Positions 1 to 7,073 of a DNA stretch of 9,794 nucleotides are shown here, piece after piece (the first letter of the stretch is position 1; every line of letters starts with the position of its first letter). The notes beneath the pieces were generated by a model. It was not told where the DNA came from, searched no databases, and was given only the letters and a program-made list of their open reading frames with translations. The DNA comes from an uncultured Eubacteriales bacterium (GTDB taxonomy: Bacteria; Bacillota; Clostridia; Monoglobales; Monoglobaceae), in contig URTH01000054.1 in the NCBI GenBank assembly GCA_900550775.1, positions 1 through 9,794 of the forward strand, in the 5' to 3' direction. A program made the position numbers and the translations under genes.

Positions 1-15
1 ATCGGATGCGGCAGA

Positions 16-1065
16 TCATTCGTTGTGCGCAGCCACATTTCCGATGTCGGTGACAATCCGATAGCCGGCGCTTTGCACACGCCGTTCCAGACAGCTGCGG
101 CATTGCGCCGCCTCGTCCCCGGTGCAGATTTTATTTTCATACAGGGTATAATGCTTTCGTACATCAACCGGGGAAAGGTTTGGCATGACAACGTTTGCAC
201 CTGCCTTTAACCCCATTTCCCGTCCGTTTGGGTGGATGGTTCCGAGTGCGGTTGTAGAGGGAATCAGCGCATAGGGAAAGAGCAGCCGCAAAATCGCAAT
301 CAGTCGCAGGGTCATGGCAAGAGACCCGTTTTCGTAATTGCGAAACGGGGTGCTGTGGTGGGTGAGGTACGGGCCGATCCCGATCATATCCGGCTGCAAT
401 TTTTTTAAAAACATAAGGTCTTCCCATAAGGTTTCATCCGTTTGAAACGGACTGCCCACCATAAAGCCGGAACCAACCTGATACCCGATCTCCTTTAAAT
501 CATAGAGACACTGCTTTCGCCGTGCAAGGGACATTCCGTGCGGATGCAGTCTGGCATAATGTGCGGCATCTGCGGTTTCGTGACGGAGCAGGTAGCGGTT
601 CGCCCCTGCACGGAAATAGGCGAGATAGCCTTCGCGGCTTTTTTCACCGATGGACAGGGTGATGGCACAGTCAGGGTACTTGCTGCGAATCCCCGATACA
701 ATGCGGCAAATCATTGCGTCCGTGTAAAAGTCGTCCTCGCCGCCCTGAAGAACAAAGGTGCGAAAACCCAGTGCGTAGCCCTCTTTGCAGCAGGCGTTAA
801 TGTCGTCCTCGCTGAGGCGATAACGGGTGGCGTCTTTGTTGTCATGACGGATTCCACAGTAGAAACAGTTGTTTTTGCAATAGTTGGTAAACTCAATCAG
901 GCCGCGGATAAAAACCTTGTCGCCGTAGTATTTACGCCGTTCCCGATCCGCGCGGCGAAAGAGTTCGGCCTCGGCGTCATCGGCGTGTAAAAGCGCGGTA
1001 AGCGATTCTTGGCCGATGGTGCGCGTCTTTTGCAGCACGTCAATTTGCTCCGTAATCGTTTTCAT
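16..1065 (-). CDS. hydE: [FeFe]-hydrogenase H-cluster radical SAM maturase HydE
   Basis: This is a 349-residue cytoplasmic radical SAM enzyme of the HydE family. HydE works with HydF and HydG to build the 2Fe subcluster of [FeFe]-hydrogenase. The radical SAM cluster motif C-x3-C-x2-C is at C63, C67 and C70, inside NYCKNNCFYCGIR, the same spacing and numbering as in Thermotoga maritima HydE. A second cysteine set, C314-x7-C322-x2-C325, matches the accessory Fe-S site of that protein, which is known to be dispensable for activity. The length is normal for the family. I chose the ATG at 1065 because GAGG lies 6 bases upstream; an in-frame GTG at 1077 would add only four residues. The start lies inside the 3' end of the upstream HD-domain gene (26-base overlap), so the two are probably co-transcribed and translationally coupled. 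HydF, HydG and the hydrogenase are not in the window. The related methylornithine synthase PylB and biotin synthase are less likely, given the exact match of the C-terminal cysteine pattern. Confidence 0.93.
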   Translation of the reverse strand: MKTITEQIDVLQKTRTIGQESLTALLHADDAEAELFRRADRERRKYYGDKVFIRGLIEFTNYCKNNCFYCGIRHDNKDATRYRLSEDDINACCKEGYALGFRTFVLQGGEDDFYTDAMICRIVSGIRSKYPDCAITLSIGEKSREGYLAYFRAGANRYLLRHETADAAHYARLHPHGMSLARRKQCLYDLKEIGYQVGSGFMVGSPFQTDETLWEDLMFLKKLQPDMIGIGPYLTHHSTPFRNYENGSLAMTLRLIAILRLLFPYALIPSTTALGTIHPNGREMGLKAGANVVMPNLSPVDVRKHYTLYENKICTGDEAAQCRSCLERRVQSAGYRIVTDIGNVAAHNE

Positions 1066-1624
1066 AGCAGTCCTCACAGCTTCTCATTGCTTCAATCGTT
1101 TTTTGGATCAGATCGTCCAGTTCCCAGCCCAGCATCTCGGCGCCGCGTTCAATGACCTCGCGGGAGCAGCCGGCAGCAAATTTGGCGTTTTTATACTTCT
1201 TTTTGACGGATTTCAGTTCCAGATCCATCACGCTTTTTGAGGAGCGCATCAGTGCGACCGCACCGATCAGCCCGGTTAATTCATCCACGGCGTAGAGTAC
1301 CTTTTCCATTTCATGCTGCGGCATAATGTCCACCGTCAGCAGATAGCCGTGACTGGCTACCGCGTGAATCAGCGCATCCTCGGCGTCATGCTCCTTTAAA
1401 ATTTCCTGTTCCTTGATGCAGTGCTGATCCGGGAACTGTTCAAAATCCAAATCATGCAAAAGTCCTACAATGCCCCAAAAATCAACCGCATCGGCATAAC
1501 CGAGTTTTTCGGCATAATAGCGCATAACCCCCTCGACGGTCAGGGCGTGCTTTAAGTGAAACGGTTCCTGATTATATTGTTTTAGAAGATTCCATGCTTC
1601 CTCGCGGGAAAATGTGTGTGCCAT
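1040..1624 (-). CDS. HD-domain phosphohydrolase-like protein
   Basis: This is a 194-residue soluble protein of the HD metal-dependent phosphohydrolase superfamily. The expected metal ligands are visible: H26 in HLKHALTVE, the H57-D58 pair in LLHDLDFE, further histidines at H79, H87 and H92, and D114 in VDELTG. Family members cleave phosphate esters or nucleotides, but nothing in the sequence fixes the substrate. No signal peptide or membrane segment is seen. I chose the ATG at 1624 because AGGAGG (1635-1640) lies 10 bases upstream; an ATG at 1633 would be only one base from that site, which is too close. It is the first gene of a two-gene unit with hydE, whose start codon lies inside this gene. 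It could have a role in hydrogenase maturation, but the overlap is the only evidence and many clostridia carry similar HD proteins in unrelated contexts. Confidence 0.85.
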   Translation of the reverse strand: MAHTFSREEAWNLLKQYNQEPFHLKHALTVEGVMRYYAEKLGYADAVDFWGIVGLLHDLDFEQFPDQHCIKEQEILKEHDAEDALIHAVASHGYLLTVDIMPQHEMEKVLYAVDELTGLIGAVALMRSSKSVMDLELKSVKKKYKNAKFAAGCSREVIERGAEMLGWELDDLIQKTIEAMRSCEDCYENDYGAN

Positions 1625-1717
1625 ATTATCCATGCCTCCTGTTTGTGCTTGATCGAAAGATGCCAAAATTTTACCTATTTTGGGCGATCTTAGAGGATCT
1701 TCTTTTGACTATACTCT

Positions 1718-1746
1718 ATTTTATCACGCAGCAGAGGGGCTGTCAA
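1718..1746 (-). promoter_or_regulatory. Sigma-A-type promoter of the HD-hydE unit
   Basis: Read on the minus strand, TTGACA (1741-1746) and TAAAAT (1718-1723) are separated by exactly 17 bases. This is a perfect -35 box and a 5-of-6 -10 box. Transcription would start near 1711, leaving a leader of about 87 bases before the ATG at 1624. The promoter lies between the def terminator and the HD gene, which fits it being the start of a separate unit. Confidence 0.8.
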
Positions 1747-1782
1747 GGAAGGAAGAGGAAAAACCGAGTAAATTTATAGGTA

Positions 1783-1812
1783 ATAAAAAACAGACGGGAA
1801 ATTCCCGTCTGT
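1783..1812 (-). terminator. Intrinsic terminator after def
   Basis: ACAGACGGG (1790-1798) and CCCGTCTGT (1804-1812) form a perfect 9-bp stem, extendable through the AAATT loop. On the minus strand the stem is followed directly by TTTTTTATTA. It lies about 50 bases beyond the def stop codon, so it ends the def transcript before the HD-hydE promoter. The plus-strand side has no clean T-run. Confidence 0.88.
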
Positions 1813-1863
1813 ATAAAAATATGCGTAATGATAGGCGAGCAATAGCGCATCGCGCTGCGCGGA

Positions 1864-2322
1864 TTATTCTTCCTCCGGCAGCCATTCGGTCACCAGATCC
1901 ATAAACAGCTTGCCGTCCAGGTGGTCAATTTCGTGGCAGAATGCCCTTGCAAGCAATGTATCACCGCTGATTTCAAAGAATTTTCCCTCACGGTTCTGCG
2001 CACGGACGGTGACGTGATTCGGCCGGGTTACCATGCCGTAGCGGCCGGGATAGCTCAAACAGCCCTCGGCATCGGTCTGTTCGCCGTCGGCGCTGCAAAT
2101 CTCAGGGTTAATCAGCTCAATCAAGCCGTCGCCGGTATCGATCACCACCACGCGCCGCAGCACGCCGACCTGCGGTGCGGCAAGCCCCACGCCGCCGGAA
2201 TCGTACAGCGTATCCGCCATATCGTCAAGCAGAGTCAAAATGCGCGGTGTGATCTCGTCCACCGTGCGGCATTTCTTCCTTAATATGGGATCCTCTGCGG
2301 TTAAAATCTTTCTGATTGCCAT
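1864..2322 (-). CDS. def: Peptide deformylase
   Basis: This 152-residue metalloenzyme removes the N-formyl group from new polypeptides at the ribosome. All three family motifs are present: GVGLAAPQVG (44-53), EGCLSYPG (86-93, with metal ligand C88) and HEIDHLDG (130-137, with ligands H130 and H134 and catalytic E131). The length fits a short form of the enzyme. The ATG at 2322 has GGAG 8 bases upstream. It follows priA, as in many Firmicutes, but fmt (methionyl-tRNA formyltransferase), its usual downstream partner, is missing and a terminator follows instead. A near-consensus promoter at the end of priA suggests def is expressed on its own and probably strongly. Confidence 0.97.
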   Translation of the reverse strand: MAIRKILTAEDPILRKKCRTVDEITPRILTLLDDMADTLYDSGGVGLAAPQVGVLRRVVVIDTGDGLIELINPEICSADGEQTDAEGCLSYPGRYGMVTRPNHVTVRAQNREGKFFEISGDTLLARAFCHEIDHLDGKLFMDLVTEWLPEEE

Positions 2323-2383
2323 GATCTACACTCCGTTTCTGTACTAAAAGCCTGTCCGAAAAAAGTAAATTGATGTCGCAGAC

Positions 2384-2413
2384 ATTATATCATACTGACC
2401 GGATTGATGTCAA
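2384..2413 (-). promoter_or_regulatory. Promoter for def, inside the end of priA
   Basis: On the minus strand TTGACA (2408-2413) and TATAAT (2384-2389) are both perfect hexamers, separated by 18 bases, with a TG dinucleotide one base before the -10 box (extended -10). The priA stop codon TAA (2385-2387) lies within the -10 box, and the -35 box lies in codons for the conserved C-terminal tail of PriA. Transcription would start near 2377, about 55 bases before the def ATG. Confidence 0.82.
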
Positions 2414-4823
2414 TAATCAAGCGGTTTTTCATGCGGCTTTCTCTGTGTCCCCGATTGATTTCGTGCAGCAGCGGTAAAAAGTCCTCCGCGTGTTCCGCTT
2501 TTAACAGGAGCCGATAGCGGAATTTATTTTTGATTTTTGCAATCGGTGCAGGAGCGGGGCCGATGGTTTTTAAAATCGGCAGGGACGCCTGCTTAATAAA
2601 CGCGCTAATGCTTTCTATTTCGGCCTTGACATCGGCCTCCTGATCGCCGGAGAGCAAAAAGTAAATAAAATCGCAAAAAGGCGGATACTGCATTTGCTTG
2701 CGGTAGCGGATTTCGTTTTCGTAAAACTTGGGATAATCCTGTTGCTTTGCAAGCTGGATAATGATGTTTTGGGGCTGATAGGTCTGGATCACGGCACGCC
2801 CCTCTATTTCGCCGCGGCCGGCGCGGCCGCATACCTGGGTGATTAAAGAAAAACAGCGTTCGCCGGCACGGTAGTCCTCGACATTGAGGGCGCTGTCCGC
2901 CGCCAAAACACCGACCAGGGTGACATCGGGAAAGTCCAGACCCTTTGTCACCATCTGTGTGCCGAGCAGGATATCCGCCTCGTTATTTTTGAATCGGTTC
3001 AGAATCGATTCGTGGCCGCCCTTTGCGGAGGTGGTGTCAAAATCCATGCGCAAAATCCGTGCATCGGGAAACAGGGTGTGCAGCTCTTCCTCAATCTTTT
3101 GCGTGCCGGTACCGAAAAATTTGATATACTTTGAGCCGCACTCCGGGCAAACCGTAAGATTTTTTTGTGTGTAGCCGCAGTAATGACAAACCAGCTGATC
3201 GGTATGACGGTGATAGGTAAGGGCGATGCTGCATTCCTTGCACTGCGCGACATAGCCGCATTCCCGGCAGGAGACAAATGTATGATAGCCGCGGCGGTTC
3301 AGAAAGAGAATCGTCTTTTCTTTTTGATCCAGATTGCGCCGGATCTCTTCGCGGAGCCGAATACTGATGGCAGAGGTATTATGATAGTCCAAAAGCTCGC
3401 TGCGCATATCCACGATCCGGGTTTTGGGAAGGGCGTTTTCGTTATAGCGTCTGTGCATTTCAAACAGCTTATATTTTCCCGTTTGCGCCCGATAGAAGGA
3501 GTCCACGGACGGCGTCGCGGAGGCCAGCAGAACCGGGGCGCCCATTTTTTGGCCGCGGAAGAACGCGACCTCTCTCGCGTGATAGCGCGGCGCGGTCTCG
3601 GACTGGTAGCTGGTTTCATGTTCTTCGTCCAAAATGATGATGCCGATGTTTTGAAACGGCGCAAAAACCGCACTGCGTGCGCCGACCACCACGCTGACCT
3701 CGCCGTCTTTGATTTTGTGCCACTGCTCAAACCGTTCTGCCTGGGAAAGACCGCTGTGAATGACCGCTACATCGGTGCCGAAACGGCTGACAAAGCGCGA
3801 CACCATCTGCGGCGTTAACGAAATTTCGGGGACAAGCATGATTGCCTGCTTGCCGCATGCGATGCATTCCCGGATGGCCTGCAGAAACACCTCGGTCTTT
3901 CCGCTGCCGGTGACACCGCGCAGCAGAATTTTTTCATGAAAATTATGGGTAATACAGCGGCAAAGGTGGTCAATGACGGGTTTTTGTTCTTCGGTCGGTG
4001 TGTAGGGCGCCGAGACAGAGACGGCGTCCTGCGTATAGACGGAACGTTCGATCCGTTCCTGGTAGATTGAGACGATCCCCTTGTCACACAGAGCCTGTAA
4101 AGAGGCGTAGTTTCCATCGGCCATCATAATCAGGTCGGAGGTTTTTAAATCGCCGTATTCACAGAGCGTCAGAATCAGGTCGGCCTGTACCGGCGCGCGC
4201 CGCGCACGGAGCGCATCGCTGAGGGCGTAGCCCTCTTCGGCATCACAGGTAAGGTGCGCTTTGCGGATATACTTTAAAGTATAGGCCGGATCCAGTTGAT
4301 CCGTGATGGCAATGCCGCCTCTCTCTTTCAGGGCATAGGCAACCGATTTCAGGCTGCGCTTGTGAAGGAGCGCTTCGATTTCGGAAAGCTCTGCGGCGTT
4401 GCCGCATTCCTTAAGGGTGTTTAAAAACTGCACCTGTGACGGTGTGAGCAGCTCGCGCTCCGGCTCCTGTAAAAAAGTGACCCACTGTCTGATTTTTCCG
4501 CCCATATAGGGCGGACGAACCATGCGGTACGCCTGCTGGAAGGAGCATAGATAGCGCCGCTGCATCCAGGTAATCAGTTCCAGTTGTTCTTCACTGCAAA
4601 GCGGCGTCCGATCCGGGCAGCGCAGCACGGATTTGAGACGGGGATAGGAGCTTGTCTCGGACAGTGCGACGATGACGCCCTCCGCGGCGGCATTGTGTAC
4701 GCCAAAAGGAACCAAAACCCGCATGCCAACGGCGGCACAGGGTTCCAGCTCGGTTGGAATTTTGTAGTCAAAGGTGCGGTCAAGCGCGTGGGCGGCGTCC
4801 GTCAGCATTACGTTTGCAATCAT
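2385..4823 (-). CDS. priA: Primosomal protein N' (replication restart helicase PriA)
   Basis: This 812-residue superfamily 2 DNA helicase binds stalled or collapsed forks and reloads the replicative helicase. An N-terminal 3'-DNA-binding domain is followed by the helicase core, with Walker A GVTGSGKT (303-310), the DEEH box (399-402) and motif VI around CGRAGRG (665-671). Two zinc sites use eight cysteines at 519, 522, 528, 531, 546, 549, 559 and 562. The C-terminal tail ends IDINPVSMI, close to the conserved end of the family. Length is normal and nothing is missing. The ATG at 4823 has GAGGA 8 bases upstream. priA normally follows coaBC in Bacillus-type operons; here it follows rpoZ, with an intrinsic terminator ending only about 20 bases before its start codon. 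def lies downstream. Confidence 0.97.
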   Translation of the reverse strand: MIANVMLTDAAHALDRTFDYKIPTELEPCAAVGMRVLVPFGVHNAAAEGVIVALSETSSYPRLKSVLRCPDRTPLCSEEQLELITWMQRRYLCSFQQAYRMVRPPYMGGKIRQWVTFLQEPERELLTPSQVQFLNTLKECGNAAELSEIEALLHKRSLKSVAYALKERGGIAITDQLDPAYTLKYIRKAHLTCDAEEGYALSDALRARRAPVQADLILTLCEYGDLKTSDLIMMADGNYASLQALCDKGIVSIYQERIERSVYTQDAVSVSAPYTPTEEQKPVIDHLCRCITHNFHEKILLRGVTGSGKTEVFLQAIRECIACGKQAIMLVPEISLTPQMVSRFVSRFGTDVAVIHSGLSQAERFEQWHKIKDGEVSVVVGARSAVFAPFQNIGIIILDEEHETSYQSETAPRYHAREVAFFRGQKMGAPVLLASATPSVDSFYRAQTGKYKLFEMHRRYNENALPKTRIVDMRSELLDYHNTSAISIRLREEIRRNLDQKEKTILFLNRRGYHTFVSCRECGYVAQCKECSIALTYHRHTDQLVCHYCGYTQKNLTVCPECGSKYIKFFGTGTQKIEEELHTLFPDARILRMDFDTTSAKGGHESILNRFKNNEADILLGTQMVTKGLDFPDVTLVGVLAADSALNVEDYRAGERCFSLITQVCGRAGRGEIEGRAVIQTYQPQNIIIQLAKQQDYPKFYENEIRYRKQMQYPPFCDFIYFLLSGDQEADVKAEIESISAFIKQASLPILKTIGPAPAPIAKIKNKFRYRLLLKAEHAEDFLPLLHEINRGHRESRMKNRLIIDINPVSMI

Positions 4824-4843
4824 CGTTTCGTTCCTCTTTTCAT

Positions 4844-4876
4844 AAAAAGTGCGGTGTAAAAATCTTTACACCGCAC
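4844..4876 (-). terminator. Intrinsic terminator between rpoZ and priA
   Basis: GTGCGGTGTAAA (4849-4860) and TTTACACCGCAC (4865-4876) make a perfect 12-bp stem with a 4-base loop. On the minus strand it is followed by TTTTT, then ATGAAAAGAGGA, which contains the priA ribosome binding site. The T-run exists only in the minus direction, so it ends the yicC-remA-gmk-rpoZ transcript. It leaves no space for a full promoter between its T-run and priA. Confidence 0.88.
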
Positions 4877-4893
4877 AGCTTATTGTATGGCAA
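4865..4893 (-). promoter_or_regulatory. Possible priA promoter overlapping the terminator
   Basis: On the minus strand TTGCCA (4888-4893) and TGTAAA (4865-4870) are separated by 17 bases, matching 5 of 6 and 4 of 6 consensus positions. The -10 box sits in the first arm of the terminator hairpin. A transcript started here would begin near 4858 and carry only the second arm, so it would escape termination and reach priA. This is a tentative call, made partly because priA otherwise has no visible promoter. Confidence 0.35.
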
Positions 4894-4912
4894 CAAGCCT
4901 TTTTGTTTCCTA

Positions 4913-4938
4913 TTTATATTCCGGATTTATATTCCGGA
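4913..4938. repeat. 13-bp tandem duplication downstream of rpoZ
   Basis: TTTATATTCCGGA occurs twice in a row (4913-4925 and 4926-4938). Each unit ends in the palindrome TCCGGA, so the two copies can also pair as a small stem around the TTTATAT between them. It lies in the 73 bases between the rpoZ stop and the terminator. No function is evident. Confidence 0.8.
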
Positions 4939-4949
4939 CAGAACCTCGC

Positions 4950-5237
4950 CTATTGTGCGGCGTCAAAAAGATCTGTATCCGAGGATGCAGTCTCTTCCGT
5001 CTTTTCGGGTTCTGCCGTTTCGGTCTCTTCGTCACTAAAGGTCGGACGGGCAAAGACTTCCAGCTTGTTTTCATAAATCTCATTGGTCGCGATGGAAACC
5101 TCTTTTGCCGAATCGCCCTTTGCCAGGGGAGCGGCGCCCTCGGACAACTGACGTGCGCGCTTTGCGGCCTCAATCACCAGGGTATAACGGCTTCCGGTTT
5201 TTTCTACCAGCTTTGTAATAGGGGGATAAATCATCAT
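4950..5237 (-). CDS. rpoZ: DNA-directed RNA polymerase omega subunit
   Basis: This 95-residue small subunit of RNA polymerase helps fold and assemble beta-prime. The family core is clear: [20 protein letters not shown] at the start, then AAKRARQL, then a conserved helix around VSIATNEIYENK. Residues after about 68 form an acidic tail rich in Glu, Thr and Asp, as is common and variable in this family. The first ATG at 5237 overlaps the gmk stop codon as ATGA, a 4-base overlap typical of translational coupling; AAGGAG lies 9 bases upstream. A second ATG follows immediately and would also work. It is the last gene of the yicC operon. Confidence 0.95.
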   Translation of the reverse strand: MMIYPPITKLVEKTGSRYTLVIEAAKRARQLSEGAAPLAKGDSAKEVSIATNEIYENKLEVFARPTFSDEETETAEPEKTEETASSDTDLFDAAQ

Positions 5238-5803
5238 AATGCAACACTCCTTGTGTGAATAATCTCTTTGACATCGCGGACGGCCTTTTCAAGCACGTCG
5301 TTGACGACCACGTAGTCGTACTCGCTTTGCTTGGACAGCTCCAGATCCGCTGCCGAAATCCGTCTTGCGATTTCTTCCGGGTTTTCGGTTCCCCGGCCGA
5401 CCAGGCGCCGGTGGAGCGTGTCAAGATCCGGCGGCGCAATAAAAATGTAGATGCCGTCCGGGAAATTGCTTTTTACGTGCAAAGCGCCCTGTACATCGAT
5501 TTCAAGCAGAACGTTATGCCCCATGTCCAATTTTTCCTGCACGGGAAGCAGCGGCGTGCCGTAATAGTTGTTGTTATACATAGCCCACTCTAAAAAGTCG
5601 CCGTTTTTGATCATGGTTTCAAATTCTTCGCGCGTTTTAAAGTAGTATGTAACACCGTCCGTATCCTCGGTGCGCGGCGCACGCGTTGTTGCAGAAATCG
5701 ATAAGGACAGGTTTTCACATTCCTGCAAAAGGCGGCGGCATACGGTGCCTTTTCCCACTCCGGACGGGCCGGAGATCACAATTAAATTTCCTTTACTCTT
5801 CAT
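5234..5803 (-). CDS. gmk: Guanylate kinase
   Basis: This 189-residue enzyme phosphorylates GMP to GDP using ATP, as part of purine nucleotide supply. It has the P-loop GPSGVGKGT (12-20), the GMP-binding segment from TTRAPR to YYF (39-55) and EIDVQGA (101-107). I chose the ATG at 5803 because it gives the usual [15 protein letters not shown] beginning and standard length; an in-frame upstream start would add 18 residues lying inside remA. The start overlaps the end of remA by 11 bases, and the end overlaps rpoZ by 4 bases, so translation is probably coupled along the operon. Confidence 0.97.
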   Translation of the reverse strand: MKSKGNLIVISGPSGVGKGTVCRRLLQECENLSLSISATTRAPRTEDTDGVTYYFKTREEFETMIKNGDFLEWAMYNNNYYGTPLLPVQEKLDMGHNVLLEIDVQGALHVKSNFPDGIYIFIAPPDLDTLHRRLVGRGTENPEEIARRISAADLELSKQSEYDYVVVNDVLEKAVRDVKEIIHTRSVAL

Positions 5804-6068
5804 CGTCTGCAAGATCCTCTCTGGTTTCGTCATCCTTGGGTTCTGCGCGGCCGGCAATGGTTTCGGTCTGGATTGCCGAAAGAATCACGTGATCGCTGTC
5901 GGTAATAATGACCGCCCGTGTTCTGCGGCCGCAGGTCGCGTCAATCAGCAAGCCCTTTTCCTTCGATTCCTGCACGATACGTTTGATCGGCGCGGAGTCG
6001 GGGCTGACAATCGCGATGACACGGTCGCCGGATACAATGTTGCCAAAACCTACATTGATTAGTTTCAT
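5793..6068 (-). CDS. remA: RemA family DNA-binding regulator (DUF370)
   Basis: This 91-residue protein matches RemA, which in Bacillus subtilis is a DNA-binding activator of biofilm matrix operons and osmoprotection genes. Core motifs are [29 protein letters not shown] and [14 protein letters not shown]16 and P27 align with R18 and P29, positions known from B. subtilis mutants. The ATG at 6068 has GAGG 8 bases upstream; an in-frame upstream ATG would add 15 residues not seen in the family. The last 17 or so residues are strongly acidic ([16 protein letters not shown]). The position between yicC and gmk is the standard Firmicutes order. Its targets in this organism cannot be told from the window. 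Confidence 0.94.
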   Translation of the reverse strand: MKLINVGFGNIVSGDRVIAIVSPDSAPIKRIVQESKEKGLLIDATCGRRTRAVIITDSDHVILSAIQTETIAGRAEPKDDETREDLADDEE

Positions 6069-6125
6069 GATAACACCTCTGTTTTGTCCGCGTCTTGTCC
6101 GGACAGTTTTCACTTATGCCAAAGC

Positions 6126-7001
6126 CTATTCGATATTTTGAATTTGCTCTCTGATTTTTTCAATCAGGGATTTCACTTCAACGACATGGGCAGCCACGGT
6201 TAAATCGCTGCATTTAGAACCGATTGTATTGGCCTCCCGATTCATTTCCTGGACGATAAAGTCCAGCTTTTTGCCGATCGGAAGCTCGGACTGCATCGCT
6301 GTGCGAAACGCCTCCATATGGCTGCGCAGCCGGACAAGCTCTTCGTCCACGGCGATTTTATCGGCAAAGATAGCAGCCTCGGTCAAAATACGGCTCTCAT
6401 CGATTTTTTTATCCGCCAAAACTTCTGCAAGCTTAGCACGCAGGCGGTTTCGGTAGGCCTCAATGCACTGCGGCGACCGCGCCGCAATCGCATCTACCTC
6501 ATGCCCCAGCGCGGTTAGGTGCGCGTCAAGGCTTTTTGCAAGACGGTCGCCCTCTGCCAGGCGCATCTTGGTAAATTCCTCGGCGGCAAGGCCAAAGGCC
6601 TTTTGAACCAGCGCGGTCACGGCGTCCTCGTCAATGGCCGAATCCTGCATACGAAAGATATCCCGAAACCCCACCATGGAAGAAAGCGTAAGATCATCAC
6701 AAAGGCCGTATTCCTTTAAGCCGCGGAGCGCATTTAAATAGCCCTCGGCAAGCGGCCTGTCAAGGGTGACCGTTGTGTCGGTACCCTCTGATTTTTCAAT
6801 AAAAAGCAAGATTTCTACCTTGCCCCTTGCAATTTCTTTTGACGCAAGGGAGCGGATAGGATCTTCCAAAAAGGAATAGAGCCGCGGCGTCTTGACGGTA
6901 AAATCACTGTAACGGTGATTGACGGACTTTATCTGTATCTGAACCGAATATCCGTCCTCGCGGATATCGCTGCGGCCAAATCCGGTCATGCTTTTAAGCA
7001 C
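6126..7001 (-). CDS. yicC: YicC family endoribonuclease
   Basis: This 291-residue protein belongs to the YicC/YloC family. It has the N-terminal signature MLKSMTGFGRS and the C-terminal DUF1732 signature EMNREANTIGSKC, ending in IEKIREQIQNIE. E. coli YicC has been reported as an endoribonuclease linked to decay of small RNAs; the role in Clostridia is less clear. The start is GTG at 7001, supported by GAGG 9 bases upstream and by the usual position of MTGFGR at residues 5-10. It is the first gene of the operon with remA (57 bases downstream), gmk and rpoZ, and has a strong promoter at 7045-7073. Confidence 0.93.
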   Translation of the reverse strand: MLKSMTGFGRSDIREDGYSVQIQIKSVNHRYSDFTVKTPRLYSFLEDPIRSLASKEIARGKVEILLFIEKSEGTDTTVTLDRPLAEGYLNALRGLKEYGLCDDLTLSSMVGFRDIFRMQDSAIDEDAVTALVQKAFGLAAEEFTKMRLAEGDRLAKSLDAHLTALGHEVDAIAARSPQCIEAYRNRLRAKLAEVLADKKIDESRILTEAAIFADKIAVDEELVRLRSHMEAFRTAMQSELPIGKKLDFIVQEMNREANTIGSKCSDLTVAAHVVEVKSLIEKIREQIQNIE

Positions 7002-7044
7002 GTTATATCGCCTCTTTTCTCTTGCGATCCATACATTCCTATTT

Positions 7045-7073
7045 ATTATAGCATAATGCTTTCAAAATGGCAA
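7045..7073 (-). promoter_or_regulatory. Promoter of the yicC-remA-gmk-rpoZ operon
   Basis: On the minus strand TTGCCA (7068-7073) and TATAAT (7045-7050) are separated by 17 bases, with TG one base before the -10 box. Upstream of the -35 box lie A/T tracts, including CATTTTTT-C-AAAAAATG (7076-7092), which may act as an UP element. Transcription would start near 7038, giving a short leader of about 37 bases before the GTG start. Confidence 0.8.

Noticed and set aside
1848..1861. Small GCGC-rich inverted repeat just after def as its terminator
   Set aside because: The stem is only about 5 bp and lacks a T-run; the hairpin at 1790-1812 is far better.
3165..3818. Open frame of 217 codons on the plus strand opposite priA
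   Set aside because: It has no recognisable family motif or convincing ribosome binding site and lies wholly antisense to a well-conserved helicase gene; it is a by-product of priA's codon use.
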